A stretch of DNA of 64,000 nucleotides from Toxorhynchites rutilus septentrionalis (GCF_029784135.1 NC_073746.1:78453704-78517703), one strand, 5' to 3'. Positions 1-10,913 are shown, counted from the first letter of the stretch. Numbers and translations: made by a program. Notes: generated by a model not told the origin, from the sequence alone.

Positions 1-959
1 GGGAGGATTTTTGTTTCGACTGAAATGTGTTTCCCTAACATAGACAAGATGTCATCATACTAAACGTAAAAGGATTGTCATTAAATTTACTTGTAACGAA
101 GAACATAATCTATCACAATGATACATTATACGATCTTTTTACTCACAAAGCAAATATACTGAATTCAAATGAATTCGGAAATTTAATCAATACAAACAAA
201 TGATTGCTAAGCTAAGGTCACCACGTCAACTTTGAGGTTATATCATAGATATAACCCACCAAATTTTTTGTTTCAGATAACCAGGGCTGGAATCGTGTAC
301 GCCATGGTACAACTTTTTTTTGAACCCTCTCACTTCATCAGCCTTAACTATTCTAGTTATGAATATTTTTTCTCTGTTCAATTTTTGTTTTATTTTTAAA
401 AGATAGACGAACAAATAATAATATAATGGATAGTTAAAATATTCCTTGTTTTGTTTTTACGGAGTTCGAAAAAACGTCCGAAATTCGTGTTTCTATACTG
501 GAATACCCCCTAAACTCTTATTTATTATCAGGAGATACGACAAAACTTGTAATCTGATTTGTCGGAATTTTACCTTCTTCAATGGGGTAAACGTTACATT
601 CAGATAAATCTTGCATTCGGGTATTTGTTATATTAGGGTGATTGTATTTCAGGTAAACGTCTTTCGGGTGAATGTTGCACAACACCATTAATCATTCAGC
701 TAGCCATCAGACTGTAGCAGTTTTTCGGCTTTCCAAATCACTTTTTTCGAGGCTGAGAGTTTGGTTTAGTTTTCCAAATTGGCCTTTTTCAAGACTAAAG
801 GCGAATGAATTGAGAAAATTTCAAGAATCTATAACTCAAAACATCATCATCATCACCAAGCACACTCACATATTCTCACAAGCTCTCTTCTGATATAAAA
901 ATAATAAAAGATAATTCGTTTTTCATCACCAATATATAGTATTTTAGAATGCATGCAAA
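1..959. other. unassigned AT-rich DNA
   Basis: No open frame here resembles a protein I know. The first ~50 bases (ending TTTCCCTAACATAGACA) loosely match the start of the 95-bp repeat unit at 3021-3196, so the window probably opens at the edge of a related repeat. The rest is AT-rich with short homopolymers and no recognisable gene or terminal inverted repeat. Confidence 0.4.
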
Positions 960-964
960 CTTTT

Positions 965-1250
965 GTAATAACTTTTGACGTAGGACTACGTCTAACCGGA
1001 AGATATAGGGGGTGAAATGGAAATCTAGGCACTGAACAAGTAGGAAAAAATGCAAGATTTGGAACGCTTATAACTCGAGCATTTCTCAATAGATCGCAAA
1101 GGTTTTTGCATCAATTGATAGGAAATATATCCACGCATCTATCATAACGAACAACATTTCATTTTACTTGAGATAAATAATTGAATAATTGTGAAATATC
1201 AAGCATTGTCAAAATGCACTATGTGCCCATTTCTGATTGGTCCATTTTGT
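965..1250 (+). repeat. spacer-type repeat, copy 1 (upstream of histone pseudogene)
   Basis: It begins with the near-perfect palindrome GACGTAGGACTACGTC and ends with CCCATTTCTGATTGGTC, an inverted CCAAT motif. The same ordered landmarks recur at 2731-3000: palindrome, a cgagca block, a tttttgc(a/g)tcaat block, then the ATTGG motif. In between are the histone pseudogene and its 3' stem-loop. The arrangement looks like intergenic or promoter spacer of a histone repeat. The spacer assignment is inference; the shared landmarks are seen. Confidence 0.5.
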
Positions 1251-1369
1251 GCTTCTCAAATCGTACCGACCAAAACGGGCAACCAGAGCAGCAGTGAAAT
1301 ACAATGAAGCACGATTGGAAAGGAAAAAGAAAAAAATGAACGAAACATTGGTCGCAGTCTCACACATGC

Positions 1370-1494
1370 GTAATTCTCGAGCCAGCCAGTCAGCTTAAAA
1401 ATCCCCGCTCCGCTGCCGTAACGATCATTCTCATTCAAACTGTTCACCACATCGGTTCGCATCACAACACATCAACAAACCAACCCAAGCAGCC
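1370..1494 (+). promoter_or_regulatory. relic histone promoter and 5' leader
   Basis: Upstream of the H2A-like ATG are an ATTGG motif (about 1350), a TTAAAAA box (about 1394-1400) followed by CCCCGCTCCGC, and an A/C-rich leader (attctcattcaaactgttcaccacatcgg...) running straight to AAGCAGCC-ATG. This is the layout expected of an insect histone gene. The coding part is broken, so any activity is doubtful. Confidence 0.4.
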
Positions 1495-1941
1495 ATGTCT
1501 GGACATGGTAAAGGAGGAAAAGTGGAGGGAAAGGCAAAATCCCGCTCGAACCGTGTTGATCTGGAGTTCCCCGCAAGGGTAGCTAGGCCGAGCGCGTTAG
1601 TACCAGTGCACCAGTCCACCTAGCCGGCGTTATATAGTTTCGGCCGCCGAAGTGCTCGAGTTGGCTTGCAAAGCTGCTCAAGACAATCAGAAAACCTGCA
1701 TCAAGAACAGAGCAGCTTCGGTTCGGCGCTCATCAAGGCAACAATTAGTTTCAGTGAGTGGCAAAGTGTTTCTCCGGCACGTCGCATTAAATGTAATTTA
1801 CTGAACAATATGTCACAAGCTGGATGGGAAGAAATTTTCCAACTGTGAAAGCTGTGGCGAGTGGCAAACGCAATAGCTAAACAGAAAGGTTTACCCGAAC
1901 AAGATGGGAATATCGAGTGATAACAAAAACACAACACCAAA
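1495..1941 (+). pseudogene. histone H2A-like pseudogene
   Basis: From the ATG at 1495 the frame reads MSGHGKGGKVEGKAKSRSNR, nearly the canonical H2A N-terminal tail (usually MSGRGKGGKVKGKAKSRS). The reading then degrades and stops at 1621-1623 after 42 codons. Later H2A landmarks survive in shifted frames: ERVSTSAPVHLAGV (H2A: ERVGAGAPVYLAAV) at about 1590-1632, AAEVLELACKAAQDNQKT (H2A: AAEVLELAGNAARDNKKT) at about 1640-1695, and GSALIKATI at about 1719, which is closer to the H2A.Z/H2Av C-terminal segment (LIKATIAGGG). The remainder is not alignable by eye. It no longer encodes a full ~125-residue core histone and so cannot form a nucleosome. Because the flanking promoter and 3' stem-loop persist, it looks like a decayed gene-cluster copy rather than a processed retrocopy. 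The mixed H2A/H2Av resemblance of the distal part is unexplained. Confidence 0.75.
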
Positions 1942-1957
1942 GGTTCTTTTCAGAACC
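1942..1957 (+). terminator. histone 3'-end stem-loop (processing signal)
   Basis: GGTTCTTTTCAGAACC is a perfect 6-bp stem with a TTTC-type 4-base loop, preceded by ACACCAA and followed by ATC. It matches the replication-dependent histone mRNA stem-loop (GGCTCTTTTCAGAGCC) with one compensated base pair. It lies about 320 nt beyond the premature stop of the H2A-like frame. The motif binds SLBP in functional histone mRNAs. Here it is attached to a broken gene. Confidence 0.85.
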
Positions 1958-2059
1958 ATCAACATATTCATAAAGAGTAAACAGTAAACTAATCCATTTT
2001 TCAGGTAGATAGGTAGGTATTCACGTAGGAGAAGAAAATAAAACAATATATTTAAAATA

Positions 2060-2120
2060 TATATTTAACAAAAGCTGTCCCCTTTGTATAGTCCTACGTC
2101 ACTCCGGTTATATCCCCGAC
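2060..2120 (-). repeat. reverse copy of the GACGTAGGACTACGTC-type motif
   Basis: TAGTCCTACGTCACTCCGGTTATAT (about 2090-2114) is the reverse complement of the spacer motif and its following block at 970-1010 (palindrome, then ACCGGAAGATATA). It places an inverted spacer copy downstream of the histone stem-loop, as expected if two divergently oriented histone genes once lay here. Confidence 0.4.
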
Positions 2121-2299
2121 ATTACCCACCCGTCTTTTTAAGAGAAAGTTTTGGTAGGTATGAAAAAGATCGATGGTTTGCGTTGATTTTGCGGAATCAG
2201 TTGAAGATGGTTGATTCAAGACTCATTTTTGTTTTCGTAAAAACGATACTCGGAATTTATTACCTTATGTCCAATGCACGTAGCGCAGCCAGTATGCAT

Positions 2300-2730
2300 C
2301 GCTTCTCCTAGACCTTTAAGAACGGATGTTCACGAATTATTCATGTTGATAACAGCTAATAACAAAAAATTAAATGGTTATCAATAGTTTCAAAATAACG
2401 CCTGAAATATGTGTCAAAGTGTAATGAAATGAGAGGGAACGAAAGTCGTAATTTCATTTTATTCCTATCAGCTTGATTCTGGTAAATGACGTTCGATCTT
2501 TGTCATTCTTAAGAAATTATAAAACTTGTTCGGAAATTATCGAATATAGTTCGTTCGGAAATGGCAATAGAATGATACTTTTGTGTTGTCAGCACGGAAA
2601 AAAGATAATGTTTTTAATTACCCTCACATTCGCAGCAATACTCAAGTAAGCATCGAAAATTGTTAAACACGTTTTGTTCTTTCGGTCACAGTTTTGTTTA
2701 TAATCAGAAGTTCGAAGAATCTAACTTTTA
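2300..2730. other. unassigned AT-rich DNA
   Basis: No gene or repeat was recognised between the histone pseudogene region and the second spacer copy. Confidence 0.35.
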
Positions 2731-3000
2731 TTTTGACGTAGGATTACGTCTTTCGGGAACATATTGGAGTACAAATTGAAAATTGAGAATCGAGCACATC
2801 GCGAAAATTGTCCAATTTCAAACGATTATTGCTCAGTCATTTCATGATGGATTGATGAAATTTTTGCGTCAATCGATTTCGGCACTCCATAACATTTTTT
2901 TTATATTGAATAAAATAATATATATCATTAAACTAACTATCAAACAATTGAAAAATCTCAACCCCTATCCTAACGGAAATACCCATTTCTGATTGGTCGA
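2731..3000 (+). repeat. spacer-type repeat, copy 2
   Basis: It starts with GACGTAGGATTACGTC, one mismatch from copy 1, and ends with CCCATTTCTGATTGGTC. Intermediate blocks occur in the same order as in 965-1250 but are heavily diverged. Confidence 0.5.
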
Positions 3001-3020
3001 AATTGACGACACATGCGGCG

Positions 3021-3196
3021 GTTCCCTAACAGAGACATCAAAACCAAGCTGCCTAGGGGAAATCGGCATTACAAATACATGAAAGTAGGGGGAGCTTTTG
3101 CTCCCACCGAGATGTGTTCCCAAACAGAGACATCAAAACCAAGCTGCCTGATGGAAATCGGCATTGCAAATACATGAAAGTCGGGGGCATTTTTAT
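3021..3196 (+). repeat. tandem dimer, 95-bp unit
   Basis: Two adjacent units (starting at 3021 and 3116) share the order: GTTCC(C)TAA/AAACAGAGACATCA, AAACCAAGCTGCCT, GGAAATCGGCATT, CAAATACATGAAAGT, GGGGGC/AG. They differ at a few positions. A weaker relative lies at the extreme left of the window. The unit has no coding capacity. Confidence 0.8.
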
Positions 3197-3199
3197 ATT

Positions 3200-3865
3200 G
3201 CAAGTAAGAAGAGTGAGATAATTCTAGCAAATAAAATTTAAATTTGGAACTTTAATGTTGGTTGCTTCGTGAAACTCCATATCAATGTCCGATCGTGTAT
3301 TGTGAAAAATTTAGCACAAGGGTAGGTGTAAAATTGTATACGATAGCCGTTGTGTTAACCCTTTCCCGTACAACATAGAGTCTCACTACATATAGTACAT
3401 ATAGTATTAGGTATTGTTAATCCAATTAAAATTCGCATTGGGTTGAATAAACAATCAGGAAGTAAAAATTATAAAAGAAAATTACCTTTGCCATTTCAAA
3501 TATATTTTCGCTATATTAAAGTAACATGTTTTTACTGATAAGAAAAATTGATAATTGTGTTCGGTATTAATAATTATCTTATTTTACATTGGTGATTTTT
3601 TTTCTTTATTTCATCAATACATATCACAAGAGGCATCTCGTCTAGGATTATAGAGGGCGGTTCTCATCATATCTCGTTCCACTTCGGTATCCTTTATCTG
3701 ATACGCACCATCCAGCGACTGTTTATAATCCTTCTGTCACCCTCACCCGTTAAACGCTGGTGGAATGAACAAATACCCAACAACCAAACAAAACGGTCCT
3801 TTTCAAGGCCACCAAATCATTATCAAAGAGTTTAACGATGTAATTATCCAAAATCAACAGATATC
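3200..3865. other. unassigned AT-rich DNA before the MULE remnant
   Basis: No recognisable gene. The last ~100 bases may include further decayed MULE transposase sequence, but I could not follow a frame there. Confidence 0.35.
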
Positions 3866-4737
3866 CTAACGGAATCCTGGGAAATGGGAAAATTAAGTCA
3901 AGACACACTATTCGGCGACGGAACATTTGACAAAGCACCAAATATGTTTACCAACTCTATACAGACCATGCATCCAAAGTAGGAAATTCGTATCCACCAT
4001 ATGTGTATATACTGCTGACGAAGAAAAATGAACAAACGTACTTGGAGATGTTTAATATTTTAAAAAGGTTAGTTCCGGATATGGCTCCTGAGAGGATACT
4101 TCTGGATTTCGAAAAGGCTTGTATGAATGCTGCGAGAATTGTTTTCCCGGAAACCGAAATTAAAGGTTGTTATTTTCATTTGTGCCAGAGCATTATAAGA
4201 AAAATTCATGCAGTTGGCCTAAAATCGGAATTTGAATCAAATATTGATACAAGATTGAAGTTGAAGTCATTGGCAGCATTGTCGTTCGTTCCAAAAGAAG
4301 ACGTACAAGATATTTTCAATAGCATTGCTAGTACTTTTCCTGATGAAGACAGATTTAACGAAGTTCTGTCCTATTTTTATTCAACTTATATACAAGGTGC
4401 CGCCGGAAGAGGTCCACAATTTCATCCTCGAACATGGAACCACAACGATGCAGCTCTCGATCAATCACCAAGGACTACTAATTGTTGCGAAGGATTTCAC
4501 AATGCCCTCAATTCTATATTTCATAGCAGTCACCCAAGTGTGTGGACTTTTTTCGATGGATTGTGACGAGATTTACCCTATCACAAGCTTACATTAGTGA
4601 ACTCTGAAACTAACCAACTGGAGCCTACTAAAAGGAAATACAGGAAACTTTACGCGATTGTCGCCAGTTCAGTAGAAAAATATCATGGAACAAAGGACAA
4701 GTTATCTTATTTAAGGACAATAGCTAATATACAATAA
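3866..4737 (+). pseudogene. MULE-type transposase pseudogene (Mutator superfamily)
   Basis: This is the catalytic core of a Mutator-like transposase (MULE domain). The first frame carries FGDGTFDKAPNMF (first catalytic Asp in DGTF, about 3914). A one-base slip near 3947 moves the reading into the frame with QLYTDH and then YVYILLTKK (about 4000). That frame runs on with LLDFEKACMNAARIVFPE (second Asp in DFEKA), IKGCYFHLCQSI (the C-x2-H motif of this family) and NCCEGFHNALN (the family Glu). An in-frame TGA at 4564-4566 interrupts at TFFDGL-stop-RDLPYHKLTL, after which the reading continues as NSETNQLEPTKRKY to LSYLRTIANIQ and a natural stop at 4735-4737. The N-terminal DNA-binding part and both element ends are not identifiable. 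At least one frameshift and one nonsense change make it inactive. I am confident of the family, not of the upstream boundary. Confidence 0.85.
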
Positions 4738-5034
4738 TTAATATTCCTCTTAATCAACTATTACAATGGACTTATAATGAATTTTCGATATGAGGAAATA
4801 TTACATTGTTCTTCGAAAAAATAAAAACATATGAATGATATCTATAATTTTATTTCACGTGACACTTCATATTCCTTCAATAACTTATAACTCAAGATCG
4901 ATTAGCCAATGTACTAAAATGTACAATGTAATGTACCGAAACCATCATCTTAACCCAAACTCAAAACGACATAAGATCATGTTCTCATTTAGTACTTCCC
5001 TGTTATCCTGTTTTGTTCCGTGTTTTGACCTGCA
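4738..5034. other. unassigned DNA
   Basis: An AT-rich stretch between the MULE pseudogene and the MITE core copy. Neither terminal inverted repeats nor coding sequence was recognised. Confidence 0.35.
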
Positions 5035-5345
5035 ATGAATATTTCAAAGAAAAAAGATACCGGGCAAACGTCATACACTAGGTGAACGTATGCCGTCCGA
5101 CGCTCGCTAAAGCTCAGTCAGACATTGCTAAAGGATCGTATCCTATGTTTCAAACTAACCGGGCAATCAGTGTAACACAGGTTTGCGTGCGAGACACCGC
5201 CGCTACCGACGGCGGGTCGGCGGTGGACTTGGATCGCGTCATCTAGGCGGCATGGGCCGCCTCGATTCCTAATCCTCGTTAAATGGGGACTTCGTCCCCA
5301 TTACATGGGCCTCAGAAGGAATTTCACTACGAAAAATTAGTATTA
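5035..5345 (-). mobile_element. degraded copy of the 545-bp MITE core
   Basis: The sequence aligns in reverse orientation with the centre of the MITE at 29482-30026. Shared blocks include CCGTCCGACGCTCGCTA, GGATCGTATCCTATGTTTCA, GCGTGCGAGACACCGCCGCT and the hairpin GGGGACTTCGTCCCC (about 5283-5297). The ~85-bp terminal inverted repeats of the complete copy are missing here. It is GC-rich relative to its surroundings. Strand is given relative to the copy at 29.5 kb. Confidence 0.8.
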
Positions 5346-7303
5346 CAATTTACCAATATCAATAATATAAATATTACTCCACACTTCTAATTTTCTGATT
5401 ACGCGCTAAACGATTTTTCCATAAAGAAAATCTGCTACATGAACAAACCAACATTGTATTTTTTTTCGTTTGAAATAAATTAATAATAAAAATTACGCTT
5501 CCTGCCGTGCAGAAATTATACCCATAACGTTTTTTCAGCGTGTGCTTCATTCGGTGACCACGATTTTTCACATCAGTCTATTTCTAATAGGCTTGCATGA
5601 TATAAAGCTTTTTTCTCTGCGGTTGTTTCTGCTTTTTTCTTTTACTTGGCGATTTTTTCCGGTCACGGAATTTCTCATAGTTGAAACACTTTTAACAGTT
5701 GGAGCTTGTTTGAGTGGGACGATTGATACAACACGAAAAACATATTTAAAATAGGGTTCAATTTTCGAAATTCGTTACCATGCTCGCACTGGTGCTGCAT
5801 TCGAAACGATATCCTCATGAAAGACGTTCACTCTGATTTATGGTTGGTTTGCGCATTTTTTTCAAACAGCCATCAGTTATTAATTTTCAAAATTAACTTC
5901 GTAACAGCTGAGAAATAATGCATCGTACCTGCATCCTTGAAACAGGCGAAAGAAATGCAAAACGAGCGCCGTTCACATATCCATGTTCATATGTACGTGA
6001 AAAGAATAATTAGAAAAGTGCAAACGCAGCAAGAGCTGCATTGTATTGCATTGTGTATGCATCTAGCAAACGCGGTTCGGCTATGCCTCCTTCCACACAT
6101 TCTCCCGTGCAACTGTGGATGCTGCATGTTATATTATTCCGTGAGCAATCGTATACCGAGAGTAAAACGCGGGGACTTTCCCATTCTCGACTACTCGTGG
6201 CACCGGCATCGGAATGGAATGCTAGAAGCGACTATTGCCAAAAGACGACAGTGCAATTATAGTGAGTAATTTACGGCCAACCAAGACGACTCGCCTTGGC
6301 AGTCCTTGCGGTCAAATGCCGCTATGTGCTCCGACTCGATGTGAACTGGCAGCAGCGGCGTTTGCTACAATTTCTTTCGGCAAGTGCTTAGGGGCGGAAT
6401 CGTCTTGAACTGAGCCAAATTCGGAGCTATTATTATTTCTTCCGGACATAGGTACCTGTTTGCTTAATAAAGACCAAATGGCGCTCACAGAGGGAGTATG
6501 CAAACGCAAATGAATAATCAACTGGGCGTGTTTCTTGTACGATGCACCACCGGTGCTTTTTATGTTTTGGTATCCTTCTTAAATTTGGACGAATACTTAA
6601 TTGGTGAATGAATATAGCAAAACCTTGAGCTTTCCGAGTGTTTTGTTTGTCATTCCAGTATCGACGCAAAGTAATCCTGTATGTATACGTGATAGGAATG
6701 TCATCCCAGTTTCAGTTTTGTAGCGTAGATTTAAAGAGTCATTCAGAGACTGTACAGGTGTTTAATGTGACTTGTTTATGTCTTTTAAAGGTTATTGTAG
6801 GCAATCTAGTTGGGTTCTAACTATCGGAAGCATATACTGAGATAAATTTTTATCGGCATGCTCTTCAGATAGAAATATCAACGATATTATCAACTAATCT
6901 AAATGGAGAGGTGATGTCATGGATGACAATCGGATCAGGTTTAAGGTTTAAAGTTCGCTCCAGATATTGGGAGAAACTTTTTTGAGTTTCTACTTAGATA
7001 TTCAAGATATTTTGATATTTTTCTGTATACACTGCATACGATAATTGTTTCAAGTGATTCGAATTTTGTACATTGAACCAGTCAAAACCAGCAACTATAT
7101 TCGACTTATTGAAAGCAGCATTACGGAGGAGGTATATAATTTATTAATTTGCAATCTGCGCACTTTTAACTGAAATACTCAATAAACAATTATTTTCCAC
7201 TGTTTTGATTACACGAATGTTGAATTTACTTGATTCTTTTGCATAAACTGAAACACCTTTAATGTGTTTGGAGTGCGACTAGCAATAATCAACCAAGTAT
7301 CCT
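5346..7303. other. unassigned DNA, no recognised gene
   Basis: Several short frames of 60-110 codons exist on both strands, but none resembles a known protein, and their composition is that of random AT-rich DNA. The part at 5900-6550 is less AT-rich than its flanks. I see no terminal repeats, RNA gene or tandem structure. Confidence 0.35.
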
Positions 7304-7454
7304 GTGGAGGCGATCTGGCGTAGTGGTAACATCCATGCCTCTCACGCTAAAGGTCACGAGTTCAATACTCAATCCCGACATTCTTCCAAAAATGGAAGTA
7401 AAAGTGACGAACAGGCCAAATGAGTTGAAAGTCACTATAATACAGATAAAAAAA
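7304..7454 (+). mobile_element. tRNA-derived SINE, copy 1
   Basis: The 5' part is tRNA-like: an A-box-like TGGCGTAGTGGTAAC (about 7316) and a B-box-like GGTCACGAGTTCAATACTC (about 7351), a pol III internal promoter layout. The body (ATGGAAGTAAAAGTGACGAA, TTGAAAGTCACTATAATAC) ends in an A-rich tail GATAAAAAAA. The same ~150-bp sequence occurs inverted at 32204-32355 and 33581-33737, with different flanks. A possible short target duplication (GTATCC) flanks it. Confidence 0.85.
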
Positions 7455-7839
7455 CTTGTATCCAGGAATATTGCACTAATCAAATGAGTTTTCATAAATT
7501 GTGTAATTTTCAGAACGGAAAACCATTTGAAGACGCTTGTTTGTTTGTTTCTGTAATTTTTCTATTTATGTATTTTGTTCTTATACTTTCCTTCTGAATT
7601 GATATTTATTTTCAAAAAAATATAGGAGGTTGTGTTCAAGACACGACCGCATTGTTGACGTAGAACTATGCTGTGGTTTAATTTAAGTCGCTTGTTTATA
7701 ACTGCGAATATTATTTTACAATGCAACGAAAATTTTAAAATAACCATTCTACCAGTTTGGTCGCCCAGAAATGTTTTTTTTTATTGTACAATCATTTGAC
7801 GATAATTGTTTGATGATTCATTCTTGTGCTCGCAGAACA
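7455..7839. other. unassigned AT-rich DNA
   Basis: Contains a GACGTAGAACTATG motif (about 7656), a diverged relative of the GACGTAGGACTACGTC palindrome. No gene was seen. Confidence 0.3.
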
Positions 7840-9240
7840 ATACTTGCTCGAGATAAGCGCAGCTGTCATCCCTAGTGAAGAAAGTTTTGCTACTGGCAAG
7901 CGAAACCAATTCACATACAAAATTCCAGAACGATGTGGGGGCTCAAAGGAGATCCCTTTTTTGGGCACTTGTGATATTGTTTAAACTCAGACACTTTCCA
8001 TCTATTTATCAACACTATATTCTTAGTTCCTCGCGTGCTTCGTTGGCTTAACTAGATAATTGCAAGACTCCTCGCTTGCATTCGACATGTACTTTTTATA
8101 ATGCTTAAACTAAAACTCTACACAAGATAGCTTCTATTCTAGAGGAGGAGGAGCCAGCCAGGAAATATGTGAGCGCGTTCGATTGGTTCGAACGGGTCAA
8201 AACGGAGAACAAAAGGGTAGTGGTTGTTTCTGTGTGTTGTCATTTCACACTTGGTTGAAGTGGGTTAGTGGGTGAGTGGTTGTTATTTAATATTATCGTA
8301 TGCAGCTGTGAGCTAGTGACATAAAAATGCGTTTGGCCTACAAACATGTATGACGATAATTTATGGCGTGGGAATGAGTTTATGGGAATAGGATCGTTGG
8401 GATTTTATGACAAGTGAGAAAGGATAATGGTAATAGGTTATCCCGCTACAACGACATTTACTTTCTGGGTGACTAAATAAACGAAATAAACTCTATCTGT
8501 TAATCTCAACAACCTCGAAAAGAGTAGCTGCTTCATTATGATCAAGATTAGCGCAAATACAATCCTAGTTGAAAGCAGTTTTGCGACTGGCACGCGAGCC
8601 TAAATAAATTAATAACTTAATATAACCTATTGAATAATTTGGTATTCCCCTAATAATTTTTTGGTTCACCACCTTAATCCCTGCTTCACCATAGCGTCAG
8701 TTCAATGCATCGATGACAGAAAACAAACAAGCAGTTAACCTTGGAAAAAGGCTGAATATTTGCCTCAGAAGAGATTCATTACTAATACCCTAGCGTAAAT
8801 ATTTCCATCCCGCTATCTTCCCTCCTTGTTTATATTTATCATTACGACTGCATAATTTGCAACACCAAACAATCGCCAATCAATCAGCATAAGAAAATTA
8901 GGCGATTGTTGCATCGTTACAGGGCCAATGTACACGGGAGCAGATACAAATGGTGTCACAGCGTAGCGAAGATGCACAATTTTAACGTACGGGTTATGAA
9001 GCACGCACGTATGCACACAAATATCCATATATCGATGGCTTGAAGCAACTAAATATACACACACTTATCTCCGTTTTGCGCTCTTCTCAACATAAGCCCT
9101 TTCTGTTAATATTGCTAGTCTAGATTAGCTTAGCTGTCATCCTTTGTGGAGAGAGTTTTCCTACCGTCATGCGAAACCATATCACTGACAAAATTCCAGA
9201 ACATTTATTTCCTTTGTGAGCTGACGATAGTCTAGCTTGA
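7840..9240 (+). repeat. three dispersed ~100-bp related segments
   Basis: At about 7860-7950, 8545-8600 and 9128-9200 the same blocks recur: AGCTGTCATCC, a gaaagttttgc(t/g)ac(t)ggc block, the word (a/g)cg(a/c)(a/g)a(c)cc and, in two of them, ACAAAATTCCAGAAC. They look like fragments of one interspersed element. The DNA between them (about 7.95-8.54 and 8.6-9.12 kb) has no recognised gene. Confidence 0.5.
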
Positions 9241-9262
9241 TGATTCCTCACACAACTGTGTA

Positions 9263-10192
9263 GGGTAAATGATCTTGGTTTGTCCAGTCGAAAATATGAT
9301 CATGGTTTGCCCACTTTTTTGAATGCTCTAATTCAGCGCTCCTGTGTCAAATAAGGCCTTCGAATGTTTCGAAACATATAAATGAAATTGCCTTTTACAT
9401 GATTTATAGTAGTTTGATAGTATATTTTTACGAAATCACATGTTTTAAAGGATTATAAAATACACCATCTATTTGTGTCAATGCGCCCCTCATTCGAGCT
9501 AACTTTTAATCGATCACCAGATGATTATTTGGCACGTATTCAGACCTTTTCTGGATTACAACATTTATAAATATTGTAAACATCATGCTTGCTCACCATT
9601 TGTAGCTAAACTTTTAAATCAACGCATTTTGATGAACTCAATTCTGATCATGAGTTGTCCAATTCAATAATGTTGTTTTGTCCACATGATTTCTATGGCA
9701 ACCGCTTGGCGCGCTGCAGTTTGTTTATGTTTGTTTATGGTGTGCTTCGCGCATAGCAGAAGTATGGTTTTTCTGTGTTGATTGTGTTGAGGTGAACACT
9801 TCTAAAATGCCCAAGAAAAGGCAATATTCTGAAGAAAGCCTAAATTATTAATGAATCAATATGATGACAGCAAACTCAAGCAATGATAAATGCAACATCT
9901 AATTGTGAATTCGAATGTTTTCATTCAAAAATGGAGATTTCGAAAACCGGACAAACCATGATCAGAGGTGGTCAAACCATGATCATAATTCTTCTTTAAG
10001 GAAAATCGTTAAAAAACATAAAAATTTGAATAATTTCAACACCTTATGGTAGTATTAGCAACTAGAGACCTGGGGCTTTTCAACAAACCCAAACTCGTAT
10101 CGATTATGTGTGATTTTCATGAAGAAAAATCGATTTGCATTTATTAGTTGCGTAAAAACACCCCAAATTGGACAAACCAAGATCATTTACCC
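9263..10192. mobile_element. 930-bp MITE with TA target duplication
   Basis: The ends are inverted repeats: from 9263 the sequence reads GGGTAAATGATCTTGGTTTG, and the reverse complement of the right end (to 10192) is the same for 24 bases. A TA flanks each side (9261-9262 and 10193-10194). The words ATGATCATGGTTTG/CAAACCATGATCA recur just inside both ends (about 9297, 9952, 9970), as subterminal repeats. There is no transposase-like frame. A TA duplication suggests mobilisation by a Tc1/mariner- or pogo-type enzyme (inference). Confidence 0.9.
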
Positions 10193-10326
10193 TAGCTCAG
10201 AACCTTAATGCAATGGCGTCAGTTTGATTGCAATGTCAGAACCATCATCGAGTGAGTAACTTTGTCGCGTCCACAGCTCAATCCAATCAGTTCATTCGTC
10301 TCTAACCTTCAAAAAAGCCCTTCTTC

Positions 10327-10913
10327 CAAAATATATATTTTTATCAAGGCTCATATGGCGTTAGCCTGACGGGGCCAGGAGTACCGATTACTCGCGGTCG
10401 GCTCGAGGTTAGTATTACAAGTGTTCTCGTAATTGTGATGTTGCTGTCTCCAATGCTTTGTACGAGTGCCCGACACGGGATACTTGGGATGCAGCTGACC
10501 ATTAATCAGCAACGCCCCCTAGTCTGTACCACATATCTAGCGTGGTGCGTCTTTCTCGACTCGAGGAATCCAGGATAGAATGGTCACTAGCCGGCGCAAC
10601 CATCAGCCCGTGTAGAGTTGTCATGAGCGGTACAACCTTTGGCTCTTGTTGAATGATCAGTGTAGTGCACCTTCGGCCCGTGTATCTGTGAAGAGTGTGT
10701 GTATGTATTGCCGCGACTAAGTAAAAGTTTATCGATCGGATAGGAGGGATATGAAACAGGGACACAACGAAGGAAACATCATTAAACGTTGACATCGGCG
10801 TTTCTGAGGAACAGGTATAGATGAAGCAGAAGATCAGGATCGCGGCTACCTAAGATATCCCGAACGGGGATATCCGATTGTCTGCCTTGTGCTCTCAGTG
10901 CTCTAGAGAACTG
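10327..10913 (-). mobile_element. 5'-truncated LINE 3' end (RNase H-type non-LTR element)
   Basis: The segment is the reverse complement of the 3' end of the LINE at 13975-15525, from its ...CTCAGT-GCTCTAGAGA block to the CATATGAGCCTTGATAAAAA terminus. It keeps only the last ~590 bp: the end of the ORF after the zinc-knuckle region, and the 3' UTR. It is presumably a 5'-truncated insertion. No clear target duplication was found. Confidence 0.85.

Noticed and set aside
4325..4597. 90-codon frame overlapping the MULE frame
   Set aside because: A shadow in another frame of the transposase remnant.
5937..6269. 110-codon plus-strand frame as a small gene
   Set aside because: No similarity, an overlapping frame exists, and there is no promoter or splice support.
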